A stretch of DNA of 64,000 nt, from the NCBI GenBank assembly GCA_012845835.1, contig JABAKD010000024.1, forward strand, positions 2,278,561-2,342,560. The letters run 5' to 3'. Each line of letters opens with the position of its first letter. Positions within the stretch are counted from its first letter, which is position 1. Of this stretch, positions 42,012 to 54,400 are shown piece after piece. Under the pieces are notes generated by a model. The model saw only the letters and a list, made by a program, of their open reading frames with translations. It made no database searches and was not told the DNA's origin. The DNA comes from Undaria pinnatifida (lineage: Eukaryota > Sar > Phaeophyceae > Laminariales > Alariaceae). The translations under genes and the position numbers were made by a program.

Positions 42012-43085
42012 TACGGGACGGGACGGGAGTGGTTTGGTTTGTTTGGCGGGGCAAGAAATGAAAACGGGACGGTAAAAAATAAGGAAATAACATTAATAAT
42101 GCAATGGCAGCGTGGGACGGAACGGGACCTTAGGTGCAAAAACTCCACGTGAAAACCTCGCAACGGAACGGGGCGGTAAAAACACAATGATTTATTTCTC
42201 ACAAAGGTACGGAACGGTAAATATATTTTTTCATCACGGTAGGGGACGGTACGTACAATATTTCGCGACGGGACGGGACGGTAAACATGTTATTTCACGA
42301 CGGGACGGGACGGCAAAAATAGTTGTTTGCGACGGGACGGGACGTTCAACATTACTTTTCATGACGGGACGGGACGGTATTGCCACACGGGCGATGTAGT
42401 TTTTAAATATTCCGACCCCTGCACCAAGAAGGGTTACTGCTGTGCCAGCTGGTGGCTTTCCTGGTGGCTGTGCTTGCATTGTGGTGCTGATGTTTGGCTG
42501 GCTGGTGGCTGCACTTGTGCTGTGGCGGAGGTGGCTGGGGTAGTGGTGGCGGTAGTGTCGTGCTGGTGCCGGGCGCGGTGCTGCTGGCGGTGTTGGCGGT
42601 ATACTACTGTGGTGCTGCTATTTCGTAATCCCATGGTGCAATTTCGCACATACTGTACCGTGTTCGTGATTTCAAACATGATCGTCGTTACCCTACTGGA
42701 ATCGACGACAACAGACATCGGACAGAAGTGACGGTCACGGCACCGTAAAGAGACGGGAATGACGATGACGGCGGGACGGGACGGTAAGGGAAAGTTTTGC
42801 TGGCGGGACGAGACGGTAACGCTATTTTTGACGGCGGGGCGGGACGCTAGATATGACGTTTGGCGACGGGCCGGGATGGCGAATACAATTTTTCGCGATG
42901 GAACGGGACAGTAAATGCATTTTTTTCCTGACAGAACGGTACGGCACGACAGGTCGGATTTTTGACGACTGGATGGGACGGTACGTTTCAACGGTGGATG
43001 GTTTAGTCGGCGGGACGAGACGGAACGACGGGACCAACTTGATGGCGGTTTTACCGTCCCGTTCCGGCCGCTACTGTCCATATCG
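42012..43085 (+). repeat. Array of GACGGGACGGGACGGTAAA repeats in two blocks
   Basis: About 10 units in 42012-42385 and about 10 in 42765-43085, period near 30-45 bp, flanking a 380-bp TGG/CTG-rich core (42430-42720). The last unit is inverted (TTTTACCGTCCCGTTCC at 43049). This is the motif found beside the hAT remnant at 19.3-20.2 kb, so it may be the subterminal repeats of a non-autonomous hAT-type element. Confidence 0.75.
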
Positions 43086-45294
43086 TCCCGTCAACATACC
43101 GCGAAAAGCCTCGCAAATTTGCTCCAAATGGGCTGTTTTTGCCTCCATGTTTGTTGTTGTTTGCCAACATGCCAACACAATAGTGCCCCACATGCTTGCA
43201 AATTTCATTGGTGTGAGTGTCGACGCACTCCTCGATCTCACACCTGAGACTGGCTAAGGCTGGCTGAGGTGTTTTTATTTTTTTTCGACGCATGCCTACC
43301 TTCTCTCTACCGCTACCTCTCTTTGCCTCCCGTTGTATACAGCAGAGGATACCTAATAAGAAACGTAAATGTTGGCTCAGAGTGAAGTTCTTATTTGAGA
43401 AAGCGTGCGTCCTACACTAACTTCAGTATAGCGGCTCCCAATTTTCTTATTTTCCTGTTAATTTCAGGCTGTCTTTCTTGCTACCCTGCTTCTTATTTGG
43501 TGGCCTGCACTGCTGTATTACAGTCGTTCGAGGGCCGGCCTGTTGGAGCGGTTGCTTTGCGGCGAGAGAGAGGCGTGCGGTCGGAGGAAGCAGCAAAGCA
43601 GCATGTCTCGTAGCCCCCCGCAAGATTTAGACCCGACCGACGGACCAGGCACGGGCATCTGCAGCCAGCAACAACAGGTGACCAATGGAGCCGCACACGC
43701 GTATGCAAGGCAAGAAAGAAAACCAATATGTATGACATTTGACATAACAAATAATAAGATCTGCATCTTAGTCGGCCCTGGCAGCACCCAGGGGAGTCAG
43801 TGATCTATGGAGTGCATCTAATACGTGTAAAAAGGCACGGCCGGCGTATCAAGTATCATGCAGCTTGCAAAGCTGAGTATCGACCACTCAATCGGTCGAA
43901 CTCACATCTGACGTAAATGTTTGCAAGGTAATTTCAAACATATAGGTGAGCTGTGAGTAAGGCCAATTAGGTGGCCGATAAAAAGAGTAAGAGCTTCAGC
44001 TACAAGCAGCGAGCCTAGCGTTTCTCGCGTAAAATACCAGCAGAAGAGTAAGGGGGGCGGGACAGGGAGGACCTTGCCAGAGCGCATAACCGGGTGAATT
44101 TGACGGAAGACTTATTCGTAGATATGATATCGCGTGATCATTGTACTGCTGTATGTGTATCAGGTAACTGGTATCGTAAATACACACAGCAGTAGCAGGT
44201 GCAGTGGGTACCCCGATTCAAGAGCGCCCGGGGTAACAGCATTCGGGACTTATGAGCGGTCAAATCGGCATGTCCCGCCTATACCAGGAGCTAGATATTG
44301 CCCACTGCAACATGAGATCAGTATATGGTTAAGAGCGCTTGTTTCGGCGTGCCAGGGGGTCTCTTAAATCGGGTTACCCGCTGTAGCAGGACTGCTGTGT
44401 GTTCAGAGGCATCCATTGTTTGTTTTTTGCAAGCTTAGACTAAACGGGCAGGCAACAGCCGTTGGTGTATTCAGCAGCAACGCATTGCACGAGGGAACAT
44501 TCTTGTCTACCTATTATAGCTGGAGCGTTGCGTGCCTGCATATAACGCCCATGGTTTCGTTTACCCTCTTGTCATCTCAGAGGGAAAAATCAACACATCG
44601 GACACGATCTAGATCATGTAGATCGTATACATCCCTGTCTATATGATATCTTGTGCAGGATCTGTGTGTCGTACAGATCCAACCTAACAATATTGTGCTA
44701 GATATTGCAGACCATCCGGCTCTTACACGGCAACATAATATATAGGCCTTACTAATCATGTTGACCAGGGATATATGTCCGGTCGTTTTCCACCTTCTAC
44801 AGACCCTGAGGACATGCACGTCCTGTAGCAGGCCATCACCGGATCAGCCGCAGCTTGCAAAGATTAAAGTTCGGCGAAATCCTCGACCTCACAGCTGAGG
44901 TGTCTCTTTGTTTTTATGACACCCGTCTCCCTTGCCGCCCTATCTCTTCGGCTCGATTGCGTCCCCTAAACAGCAAATATATCAGGAGACACCACTTTCG
45001 CCGTTTGACAAATCTTAACAAGTCTGCCTGCATTTGCCTTGACTGACGCCACATCACTACGTACTTGGTAGTTTTTTGCGTGCAACACTTGGCACCACAC
45101 CCTTGACAGCACACGGTTTCCCGTGCTTGGAACATGGCGTTTATATTTTGACAGAAAGCAAAATTTGTCTTAGTGTTCCTTGACTTGTGCCAAAGTACTA
45201 GGTTTAACGTGAAAACGCTCAGTACTACGCCCTTGACAGCGCACGATCCCCCCCCCCCGTGATTGGTATGCCTCCTGATGTGTTTGCTTAGCAG
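43086..45294. other. Upstream flank of RAD1 with repeat fragments
   Basis: Holds diverged MSFDK-family ends at about 43790-43920 and 44800-44920 and the MITE at 44202-44383. The RAD1 start codon and promoter should lie here, but no exon with a matching phase-0 donor could be assigned. Confidence 0.45.
44202..44383. mobile_element. MITE of the CAGTGGGTACCCC family
   Basis: The termini CAGTGGGTACCCCGATTCAAG and CTTAAATCGGGTTACCCGCTG are inverted repeats. It is followed by TA; the left flank is TG in place of TA. Interior similar to 58440-58500 and to about 25910-25970. Confidence 0.75.
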
Positions 45295-45420
45295 GGGGGA
45301 GAGAACGATGACGACGATGGAGTTATTTTCTCTTGCCGTCTGGACAACGCCAAGGCCATCACGACCATCTTGTCCTGCCTTAGCCACGGAACGCGCAAGG
45401 ACCAGCACGCTCAGTGCGAG
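45295..45420 (+). CDS. RAD1: RAD1 exon (N-terminal part, residues 1-42 of the visible protein)
   Basis: An acidic start (ENDDDD), then GVIFSCRLDNAKAITTIL, matching the first strand and helix of the PCNA-like fold in RAD1. Acceptor GCTTAGCAG, donor GTATGC, phase 0. Confidence 0.8.
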
Positions 45421-48400
45421 GTATGCACGCGTAAACGCTGCGTAGGGGTAGGGCTCTCGGGGGTGATACCTCGTGCGCGATAGGGTCCCGTAACGTGCGA
45501 ACATTGTTCCACCACCGTTGGATGGACGGAGCCGACTTGTCTATGTCAGATCAAGCATGGAACTGACGACTGGTTGACGACAGAGAGAGCCAGAATCGCA
45601 TGAGCTTGGATTAAGCGGGAGCGTGTAGGGAGGATATGGCTTAGAGAACATGGGACTGTAAATTGGGCTGGCTGAAAGGAACAATAGATCGAGCGTTGTC
45701 TTGCACCGCGAGCATGCCCCAGAGTCGTGTGCCTGAACCAAATCTTACCAGGCAGATGTTGTTGCGCATCGCGCGTTCCACCCGACCGCAAACGCACTGA
45801 CGTGTCGGTATGTGGATGTCTCTGGTCGTGTGCATGACTATGTGCTCGAGTGATTTAATCATTTTCGTGTGGTGCGCGCGCGAGGTAAAGCACCGGCCAG
45901 TCCAGTGCGCAGCGCTTGCTATCTGGAGCGGGGGCGTACGGACTCACAGCAGTACTGCCGTTGTCCACTGCGCAACGAACACATTTCGAATGGAACCGAC
46001 CTAAACACGTCGAATATTTTTGGATAATTCGAAATCTGCCATCGTACCGGCGCAGCGTTTTCTTCGGTCTGTCCGGCTTACAGGTGCAAATGCGCGTGTT
46101 ATGATGTGCTCAAAAACGAACAATAACGAGAACGCAGCCCTCGGTGTTGTGGGGTGTGAGAGCAGGGGTACGTATGCGGTAGGTGGTAGAAAAGATTGAA
46201 CCTATTCCACAAACACGAAACAATAACCAAATCCGCACTTCGGTCGATGCGTCGGACAACAACTGCCTAGGTGACGAGCGATTCCATGACGATAGTAGTA
46301 TCGGGCAGGGCCAAATACACCCAGGCCCAGGGTGTCCTCGAGAGCAGCTTGTTCCAGGAATACGACTGCGTGGAGGGAGCCAAATTCGGGATAAACCTCA
46401 CCACGCTGCTCGAGTGCTTGCAAATTTTCGGGCCCGGGTCCCTCGCCCAGACCAGCGTTAGCATGGCCTATCAGGAGGTGAAGTGGATATTTGTTCTCTT
46501 AATTTGAAGAACCACATATGTCGTTTAAAAGGTCGCTTTCGCTGGTGTTTTCGTAGATTGCTCGCTGTTGGGCGAGAATGATTCGCCGAGTTTGAGCAGG
46601 TGCATCACAATGCTGCAGTAGGGTGTGTTTGGCTTTTTGCATGTTTCCATTTCGCAGCATTTCCGCATTTTGTTGTTGTTGCCTATTCACCCTCCTGTGC
46701 CAGACGTCCGTCTCCGTAGACGCGACGGTTGTTGTTGTTGTAGTGGTGGTGGTGGTGGTTTTGGTTGTTGTTGTTGTGGTTGTTGTTGTGGTGGTGGTGT
46801 TATTGTTGTTCTCGTATTCATTCATCGCCATGGTCTAATCCGCGGTCACCGGTCAGCCTCCAGTAAAACTCTGCGGTCGAAGAATACGCCCAAAGAAAAA
46901 TGTAACAAAAAACAAAATAGTGCTCAAAACTGGCTCAGATCGTGCGCCTCTCAGACAAGAAGAAATAAACGTCAAGTCAGAAATCACAGCGCCCCGTGAA
47001 GCTGGAAGCATGGTGTTGACAGCGGTGGTGTGCCGCACGTAACCCAACGATGACATTCGATTCTACTGTCAAAAACACCCCGCAGCGTCGAAGACAACAG
47101 CTGAAAAAGGTGGCCAGACTGTTGACGATTCCTGCCCTTCCCTGCCCTGCTGCTGCTGCTGCTGCTGTCTTTTTCCTCTCTTTGGGAGAATCACTGCACG
47201 TGTGAAGACGCGTGCTGCGATGCAGTAGAGGTGGCACTTTTTGGCTCAAAAAAATTTCGGAGTGGCGGGGCTCCTTAACCCATCTTAACCCAAAATTGTC
47301 GGAATTCCATTCTTGTTTTGCGATGTGTTTCGTCGTATGCCTAGGCCGTGAGATTATTCATCGGGTAACGCTTTTGTTTCTCGCGAAATCAATTTTCGGG
47401 TCAAGAAAAGTATAGAGCTCCCTCCTTAAGTGAGGATCCCCATACCCAAAGTTGTTGCACCTCTAGCGTAGCATACGTCTCAACAAGCGGGCCCGAGCAG
47501 TCCAGCGAAGGTTCATCCCTAGGTATTAGAGGTGATCCTAAGGTTGACGATTTCTGCCCTTCCCCACCCTGCTGGGACTGCTGCAACTATAGCGTGTTTG
47601 TGGCCCGACATGTGTGGTGTTTGTCAAGAAGGACCAAGCCGGGTGATTGGCTGTTGCTCCGCTACCCAACTACGAGGGAGTAGCTAGCCGTGGGGCCCAG
47701 CCAACTCTGGGCACTAGCTGTTAGAGGCAACCCTACTCTCGACTGTTCCTGCCTTTCCCTACCCTGCTGCTGCTGTCTATTGTGCTGTCTTGGTGGAGCC
47801 AGTGTATGCGTCAAGCAGCAGGCCCGAGCAGTCCAGCCAAATTTCATCCCTAGGTATTAGAGGTTACCCTGTTATTGACGACTGCCCTTCCCAACTCGCT
47901 GCTGCTGTCTCCTGTGCTGTCTTTCGTGGTTTCGCACGTGCCAAGCAGGCCCGAGCAACATTTCGCCTGACCCTGGAAGAAGCAGGTGTTTTCACCAGCT
48001 GCGAGATACGAACCATTCACCAGGTACGAGGCAGCCGGGAACTAAGAAGGCTTGGCTGGTCCTTGACATGTAATCTGCATTGATGTTGCCAACCATATGG
48101 AGCATGTTCCATCGCCCTGTTTCTCTCGTTTCTCTCGTTGACGCGTGCTGAAATGGGGGCAGCACTTTTTGGTGATTTTGTTTTGGCTGACGGGACTTGT
48201 CAGCTGGGAAACCACCCGATGCCGGAGAATGTTCACAATACCGTTCGTTGTATTTCTAGGCCATGGAGCTGTCCATCGGGTTGAACTTTCAGTTTTTGTC
48301 ACAGTTAGCATTTTGTTTCGAAGTGGAGTCATCACGCTAGAGAGTGCACCGGAATTTCCTGAGCTCCCAACATGAGGAGCTCAACATCTCACCCCGAACA

Positions 48401-51400
48401 CCACGTTTTGTACGTTCGTTCGTGCAACCCAACCAATAAATCCTATGCGACCCTGGTCCGAATCAAAACGTACTCGTAAAATTGCCATACTAACCGAAAG
48501 CTCCGCAGTTGGGAGCTCAACCGGTCAGAAACGTTTGGCCCAAAAATTGCAATTCCTACCGGTGGGATGCCTCTGTGAACCTCCTCGAATGAGAAGCCTC
48601 AGAAAATTATGGTGAGGTCTATCGCAGCAAGCGCGAATAAACCCTTTTAGCACCGCACTCCCGGCATGGGTACAATACACTTGGATTTGTGCTAGGATAT
48701 TGTTTTTAGGAGTTGGAAAGGGTTAGCTCATCGCCACAGTCTAGTCCGTGGTCACAGGACAGGCTCCAATAACTCTGGAGTCGAGGAACATACTGCCGAC
48801 TGCCAGGGAAGAAGTCCTGTGTGCGTACCACGCCGGCCAAACTGTATACCCCTGTGCACGTGTTCCAAATACAGCGTTTATGACATGATGTCGACTGTCG
48901 AAGATCAGACACTGCATGCTTACTACATCGGCCAAGCTCTTCGATACTCCACAATGACACGATGTGTTGTCTGCATTTGGTCGTGGCATTTAGAGTATGA
49001 AATAGCACTGTCGACCATCAAGGAGGAGGCACTGCATGCGTCCTAACATATCGCTTCAACGCATGCGTACTAACATTTCGCTTCAGCGCATTTTCTACAC
49101 GCGTTGGAGTGAAACTCAATGGCTCAGGTTTCACCGCATTTGGCTGAGGCTACACCGCATTTATTTATTGTACAGGTCTACATTATGCCGACATACCACA
49201 TCGACCAAACTCTCACCCTATGTCGTGACGCGATTTGTTTTTTTCGTGAAGGATGAGGAGGCGATGGAGTTTTCCGCACTAGCGAAGGCGTTCAGCTCGA
49301 GCGACGCTGTCTGCCAGTGCATTCTCAAGTCTGATTTCCTCAAGGTGGGACAGATCACATGCATGTGAAAAGCGTACTCACGTCGGACAGATCACCAATC
49401 CCCACCTGATGGTCTAGATATTTCAGGAAATATCTGTGTGGTCTAGCTCATGTTACGGGTGGGAGCCGTACGATCTGCATGGTCTCACAATTATGGCCAC
49501 GGTACGGGTAGAGGGGGGGGGGGGGGGGGGCGTGTACTCAGTTTGTGCATGGCCGTAGTCGTATGACCATAAACCCTCGCATCCCTACTATGCCGGGACG
49601 GAGCACGTCGGGTTTTCACCAACCAGGCAGACATTGCTTGCACCAAGCGCGAAGCGCCGTGAGGTGTTGGGCGAGTCGCATGAAAGGTGAACTGCATCCT
49701 TCCAAGAACCGCTCGTAAGACGGACTTCGGCACCTTGTGCCTACTTTCTCGCTTATGGATGACAGCGCCAATGAGTTATACATCGTTTTCTGGTGTGGCC
49801 ACTCCAAAGACAGCAACGAATGGGTATTACTATATAACTGCCTCGTGGGTGCCTTACCATATTCACACTGCTCGATGCGATCATTCCCCTTGTGCGGAGT
49901 TAGGGTTCTCCACCCCGCACAATATGAGCTACTCGAAAACCATCATGGTCACCGTCAAAGAAAAGAAAAGAAAAAAACGGTACCGTGGTTGGGTATGTTT
50001 TACAGCGTCGTTGCCAACCAACGCCAACCCCAATATACATATAATGTTTTACAGCGTCGGTGTCAACCGAGCCCAACTAGTGTATGTATATTTGGAACGT
50101 GGGGGTTGCCTTTTTGAGCCAAAAAAAGGTATACCGGGCCAGTGGAGTTCCTCAAGTGAGGAACTACCGGTTATTCTGATATTTTTACGAGTACAGTTGT
50201 TCTAGAACTAGCGCACAGAAGCGTTGGTCGGATTGCGCAAGCGAAAGCCTTCCAAGTCGCGTTTCGGGTGATAAATATTCAGCCCCTCGTGTTAAGGAGC
50301 TCAGAAGCTTCCGTTGCACCCCTAGCGTGCGGTGACTCACTCTTTGTGTAGATATCGTGGACAATAGCTCATAATGGCAGATACAGGATCAAAGGTAGAT
50401 GGTCTAGATGATATGGATTATCTATATCGTGATGTGTCCCGAAGTGCGAAAGGTATGGTCCCGCGCTGCGCGAACATGGCGTCTTCCACAGCCCTTGCTG
50501 GGCGAAGCCGTGGAGTACCCGTGATCAAGCCTAGAGTAGACAAGTCATCCCACGGTAGAAGCGAAGCAGATTATTAAAAAATTCTGAGCTCCTAACACAA
50601 GAAGCTCAATATTTCCCCCGAAACACGACTTCGAAGGCATTCGTTCGCGCAATCCGACCATCTTTTATGGGCTAGTCCTAAAGCAAGTTTTTTCTCGTAC
50701 AGTTGTCAGACCAACCTGCGGTTCCTCAGCGTGATGAGGAGCTCAGCCGGCCAGGAACGTTTGGCCCAAAAAGTGCGACCCCTACAGCGGAATAACTCAG
50801 TAAGGGTGTACTCATGCCATGGACGGCCGTGGTCTTTAACTCCGTTTGAGACTACAGAGGACAGAAATGTCGACCAAAAGCGACGACTGCAGCATCGACC
50901 ACGCAAACCAGCCCGGTTCGCTGCGCCAGGGGGTGTAGCCCAACTGCATTGTAAGGGGCGGCGCGACACGCAGGCGGCGTGGGGATATTCGCGGATCAAT
51001 GCTACGGCGGGCGGATACCCCCCAATTTTCGCTACATGATTTTAGCCACTTGCACGAGTGACTCTGTAGATCACTGACAAAAACAAGTTAGGCGATTCGT
51101 TTTGGCACAGCCTAGCTAACCGTCCCTTTGGGGATTCATATCGAAAAATAAAAACTGCACGAAAACTTATGACCGCATGGAACAGGGGATCACTCGCGCG
51201 AGTGACCCCGAGTCAACGAAAAAATGGGCCCCGAAAACAACATAACCCTCCTATCGTAGCATTGGTCAATGGTGCGCGCTCCTTGTAGACGCTTGATAAT
51301 ATCGAGTCGTCCCATGCTCTGGGTGCAGCATAAGTTTTTACCCTCCCTACCATGAAGAGCTAATTTCTCACCGGAAACATGATTTCGAACACGTTCGTTG

Positions 51401-54400
51401 GCGCAACTCGAGTAACATTTCTCTTCGCTAGTCCTCCGGTAAAAAAACAAAGAATATTCGTAAAATTCTCATGCTAACCGATAAACTTGAGGAGCTCGAC
51501 CGGTCAGGTATTCCTTTTTTTGGCGCAAAAAGTTCAACCCCTACTGGGGGATGACTCGATCGTAGTCGTCGTTTTTGGGTCGCCATACATGAGTTCGAAA
51601 ACGGTCGAGACCATAGACCCTCGCTTCTCTTATGATACAATGCCGGGACGGAACACGTCGAGGATTTCACCTATCGACGTCGATAGTGTCGCGTAGTTTT
51701 TTTCTCGTTTGGCTTATCGCTCATGTGTGAAACGATGCTCCTGCGGCGGCGTTCTACAGGAAGCTTTCCAAGAGCTGGCTGACTTGAACGGCGCCACCAG
51801 CGTAGCCGTCACCTTCGGCCAAGAAGCGCCTCATCTGCAGCTTTCTGCCAAAGGTTCCATCGGTTCCAGGTGATCCTGCTTGAAATGACAAGGCTGCCCT
51901 CGGTAACCACTTCTGGTCGGTAGATCGTGGCACTGTTTTCCGTTGATCACCGTAATTCCCCAGTTACGCTTACAGCGGAAATCGGTAGCCGCCACGATTT
52001 TCTTGGTAATTTTGCCGTGTCGGCCAAGAAGCGCCTGACCTGCAGCTTTCTGCCAAAGGTTTTTCATCGGTTCCAGGTGATCTTTCGTGAGATGAGATGC
52101 CGCTGCAGTCGTGGGAATCGTCGCTCTAGAGCGGGCGCACGGATTTTATATAGTCATTCCTAGGAGACAAGTGGTGCGGCAGGGGCGGCACAACTTGGCC
52201 ACAGCGTGTCTGGTTGATGGTTGACGGGATTGCTCAACCGAAGAACTGCTCAATATCTTGCATGTACCATTTTTTGTTTCACAAAATACTCGATAAACAT
52301 CTACACTAGGCCGTGGGATTGTTTCATCGGGCTGCGCTTTGATGCTTTTTTCAACGTCAAGTGCCCTTGGGTTAGGTGCAGAGTTTCCTCACGTGAGTAG
52401 CCTAAAAAAATGCAGATTCCCTCCTACCATACGAGCTAGGCGATAGGGGGGTCACTTCTGGGGCCTGTTTTTTTTTGTGGGTCGGGCTCACTCGCGCGAG
52501 TGACCCCTCGGTCCCTTTGCGGTCTTAAAAGCTTCCGTGTTTTTTGTTTTTTGTTTTGCGATATATATTACACCGCCATGGAATGGTCCAGCGTACGCTT
52601 CGCCAAGCAAGTTACCTCTGACCGCGTTTGTGCGGTGAGGTGCACTGTCATTCGGGCGAGTCGAAAAACTGTCAGTGAAAAAGAGGGTACTCCCTCCTAC
52701 CGTAGCCTTGGCCCGGTAGCATGCATTAAGAGGGGTTACTCTGGCGTCATCCCCCGCTAGGGGTGCAGCAGATCGTAAGAATCTTCTGAGCTCCTGACAC
52801 GAAGAGCTCAATATCTTACCCGAAAAATCACTTCGAAGACACTCGTTCGCCCGACCGGACCAACATTTCTGTACGCTAATCCCAAGACCAACATACTCGT
52901 TAAAAATATTCTACTAGCCGATGGTTCCACGCTTGAGGAGCTCTCAGTAGGTCACAAGGTCACATAATATGGCCCTAATCATGCCACCCCTGCTCTGGGA
53001 TGACTCTCTGAACCAGCCGGTAGTTCTTGCTAGGAACTCGCGCAGCAGGACATTTTGGTGGCTGTCGTCAATTGTGGGCTGGCTGGTCGGCGGGCGCTTC
53101 TGGCAGCTCGACAGGGGTCCCTAGTGGCGCCTTCATAAATCCACAAGAAGCTGCGTGAATGACAACGAACCAATCCATGCAGGACGGGAAGATTGGACGA
53201 GCCGCGGTAGACCACCCACCCACTCCTAAAAAGGCATACCACGGTCGGGGTGCACTTCATTTTTTCCGATGCGTCTTCCTCACTGGCGGAGCCCCGGTAC
53301 CTCACCCGTAAGATGATTTCGATGCAAGATGAAAGCGCAACGCGACGAGCAATCCCCATGGCCTAAGTTTTTTAACCAAAGACCAAAGGCTATGGGAGGG
53401 GGCTCACTTTTGGGGGCATTTCATGCAGTGGCTCGGGGTCAATCACGCGAGTGGCCCCCCTAATCCTTTTGCGGTCAAGAGCTTTCGCGCTGTTTCAACT
53501 GTTGCGGTGTGAATCCGCAATGGAATGGTTAGCTACGCTGCGCGAATCAAATCGCCCGATGTCGTTTGGCCAGTGAGGTACGGAGCCTCTCGTGCGAGTG
53601 GCTCAAACCCGGTAGTGGAATAGGGAGTAACCCCCCGTACCGTGGCAATGGAACAAAATAACATGGTAAACCGCCAATGGCGCTCGAACGCTGTTGGGTA
53701 GTGTAGTTGTTCGTTGAGGAGCCCCGTCAGCCAGAAAAAAATTGGTCAAAAAGTGCTGCGCCCCTATCGTAGCACGCCTCCGTACAGGTATGAACTCCTT
53801 TAGAACTGCACCCATGTTCCTCGGTTGAGCCCCGTCAGTCAGAAATGTCTAGGGCAAAAATGTGCTGCGTCCCTATCGTAGCACGCCTCCATACAGATAT
53901 AAACCCCTTCAGAACTGCACCCATGTTCCTCGGTTGAGGACCCCCGTCAGTCCAGAATGCTGTGGCCAAAATGTGTTTATCCCTTTCGTAGCACTCGTCT
54001 TATCCTAGCGGTTTTGTACGACGTCAGCCTCTTTCGTTTTCGGATGCCCGATCGACTTCCTCGGCTGCAGCGAAATCGACTTCCCCAAGACCTCCGAGGC
54101 GTTTGTTTGCTTCGAGTGTCACGAGCCGAGGGTGTCGTGGACGTACCTCATGACGGGCATGGAGACCGGCATGAGAGCTTTGCCACACGCAAACGAGACC
54201 TACTTCCGCGTCAACGGGGAAGGCATCCTCTGCATACAGCATCAGGCAAGCGAGTTCGTATTTCCGTCCCACTGTTAGCCCCTTTAGCAGTGTGTCCATG
54301 TTTTTGAGGACAAGCTACTTGGAAATATCCCACACTGTATCGGACAGAGTGTTCGATGCAATTCGACGAGGGAAGAAATAGGTATTCTCGCGATAAAAAT

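Noticed and set aside
46499-46999. 110-124-codon ORFs at 46.5-47.0 kb
   Set aside because: Low-complexity products of the TTG/GTG repeat inside a RAD1 intron.
49687-50205. 172-codon ORF at 49.7-50.2 kb
   Set aside because: It lies in the ~510-bp dispersed repeat, and the second copy at 63.4-63.9 kb does not preserve the frame.
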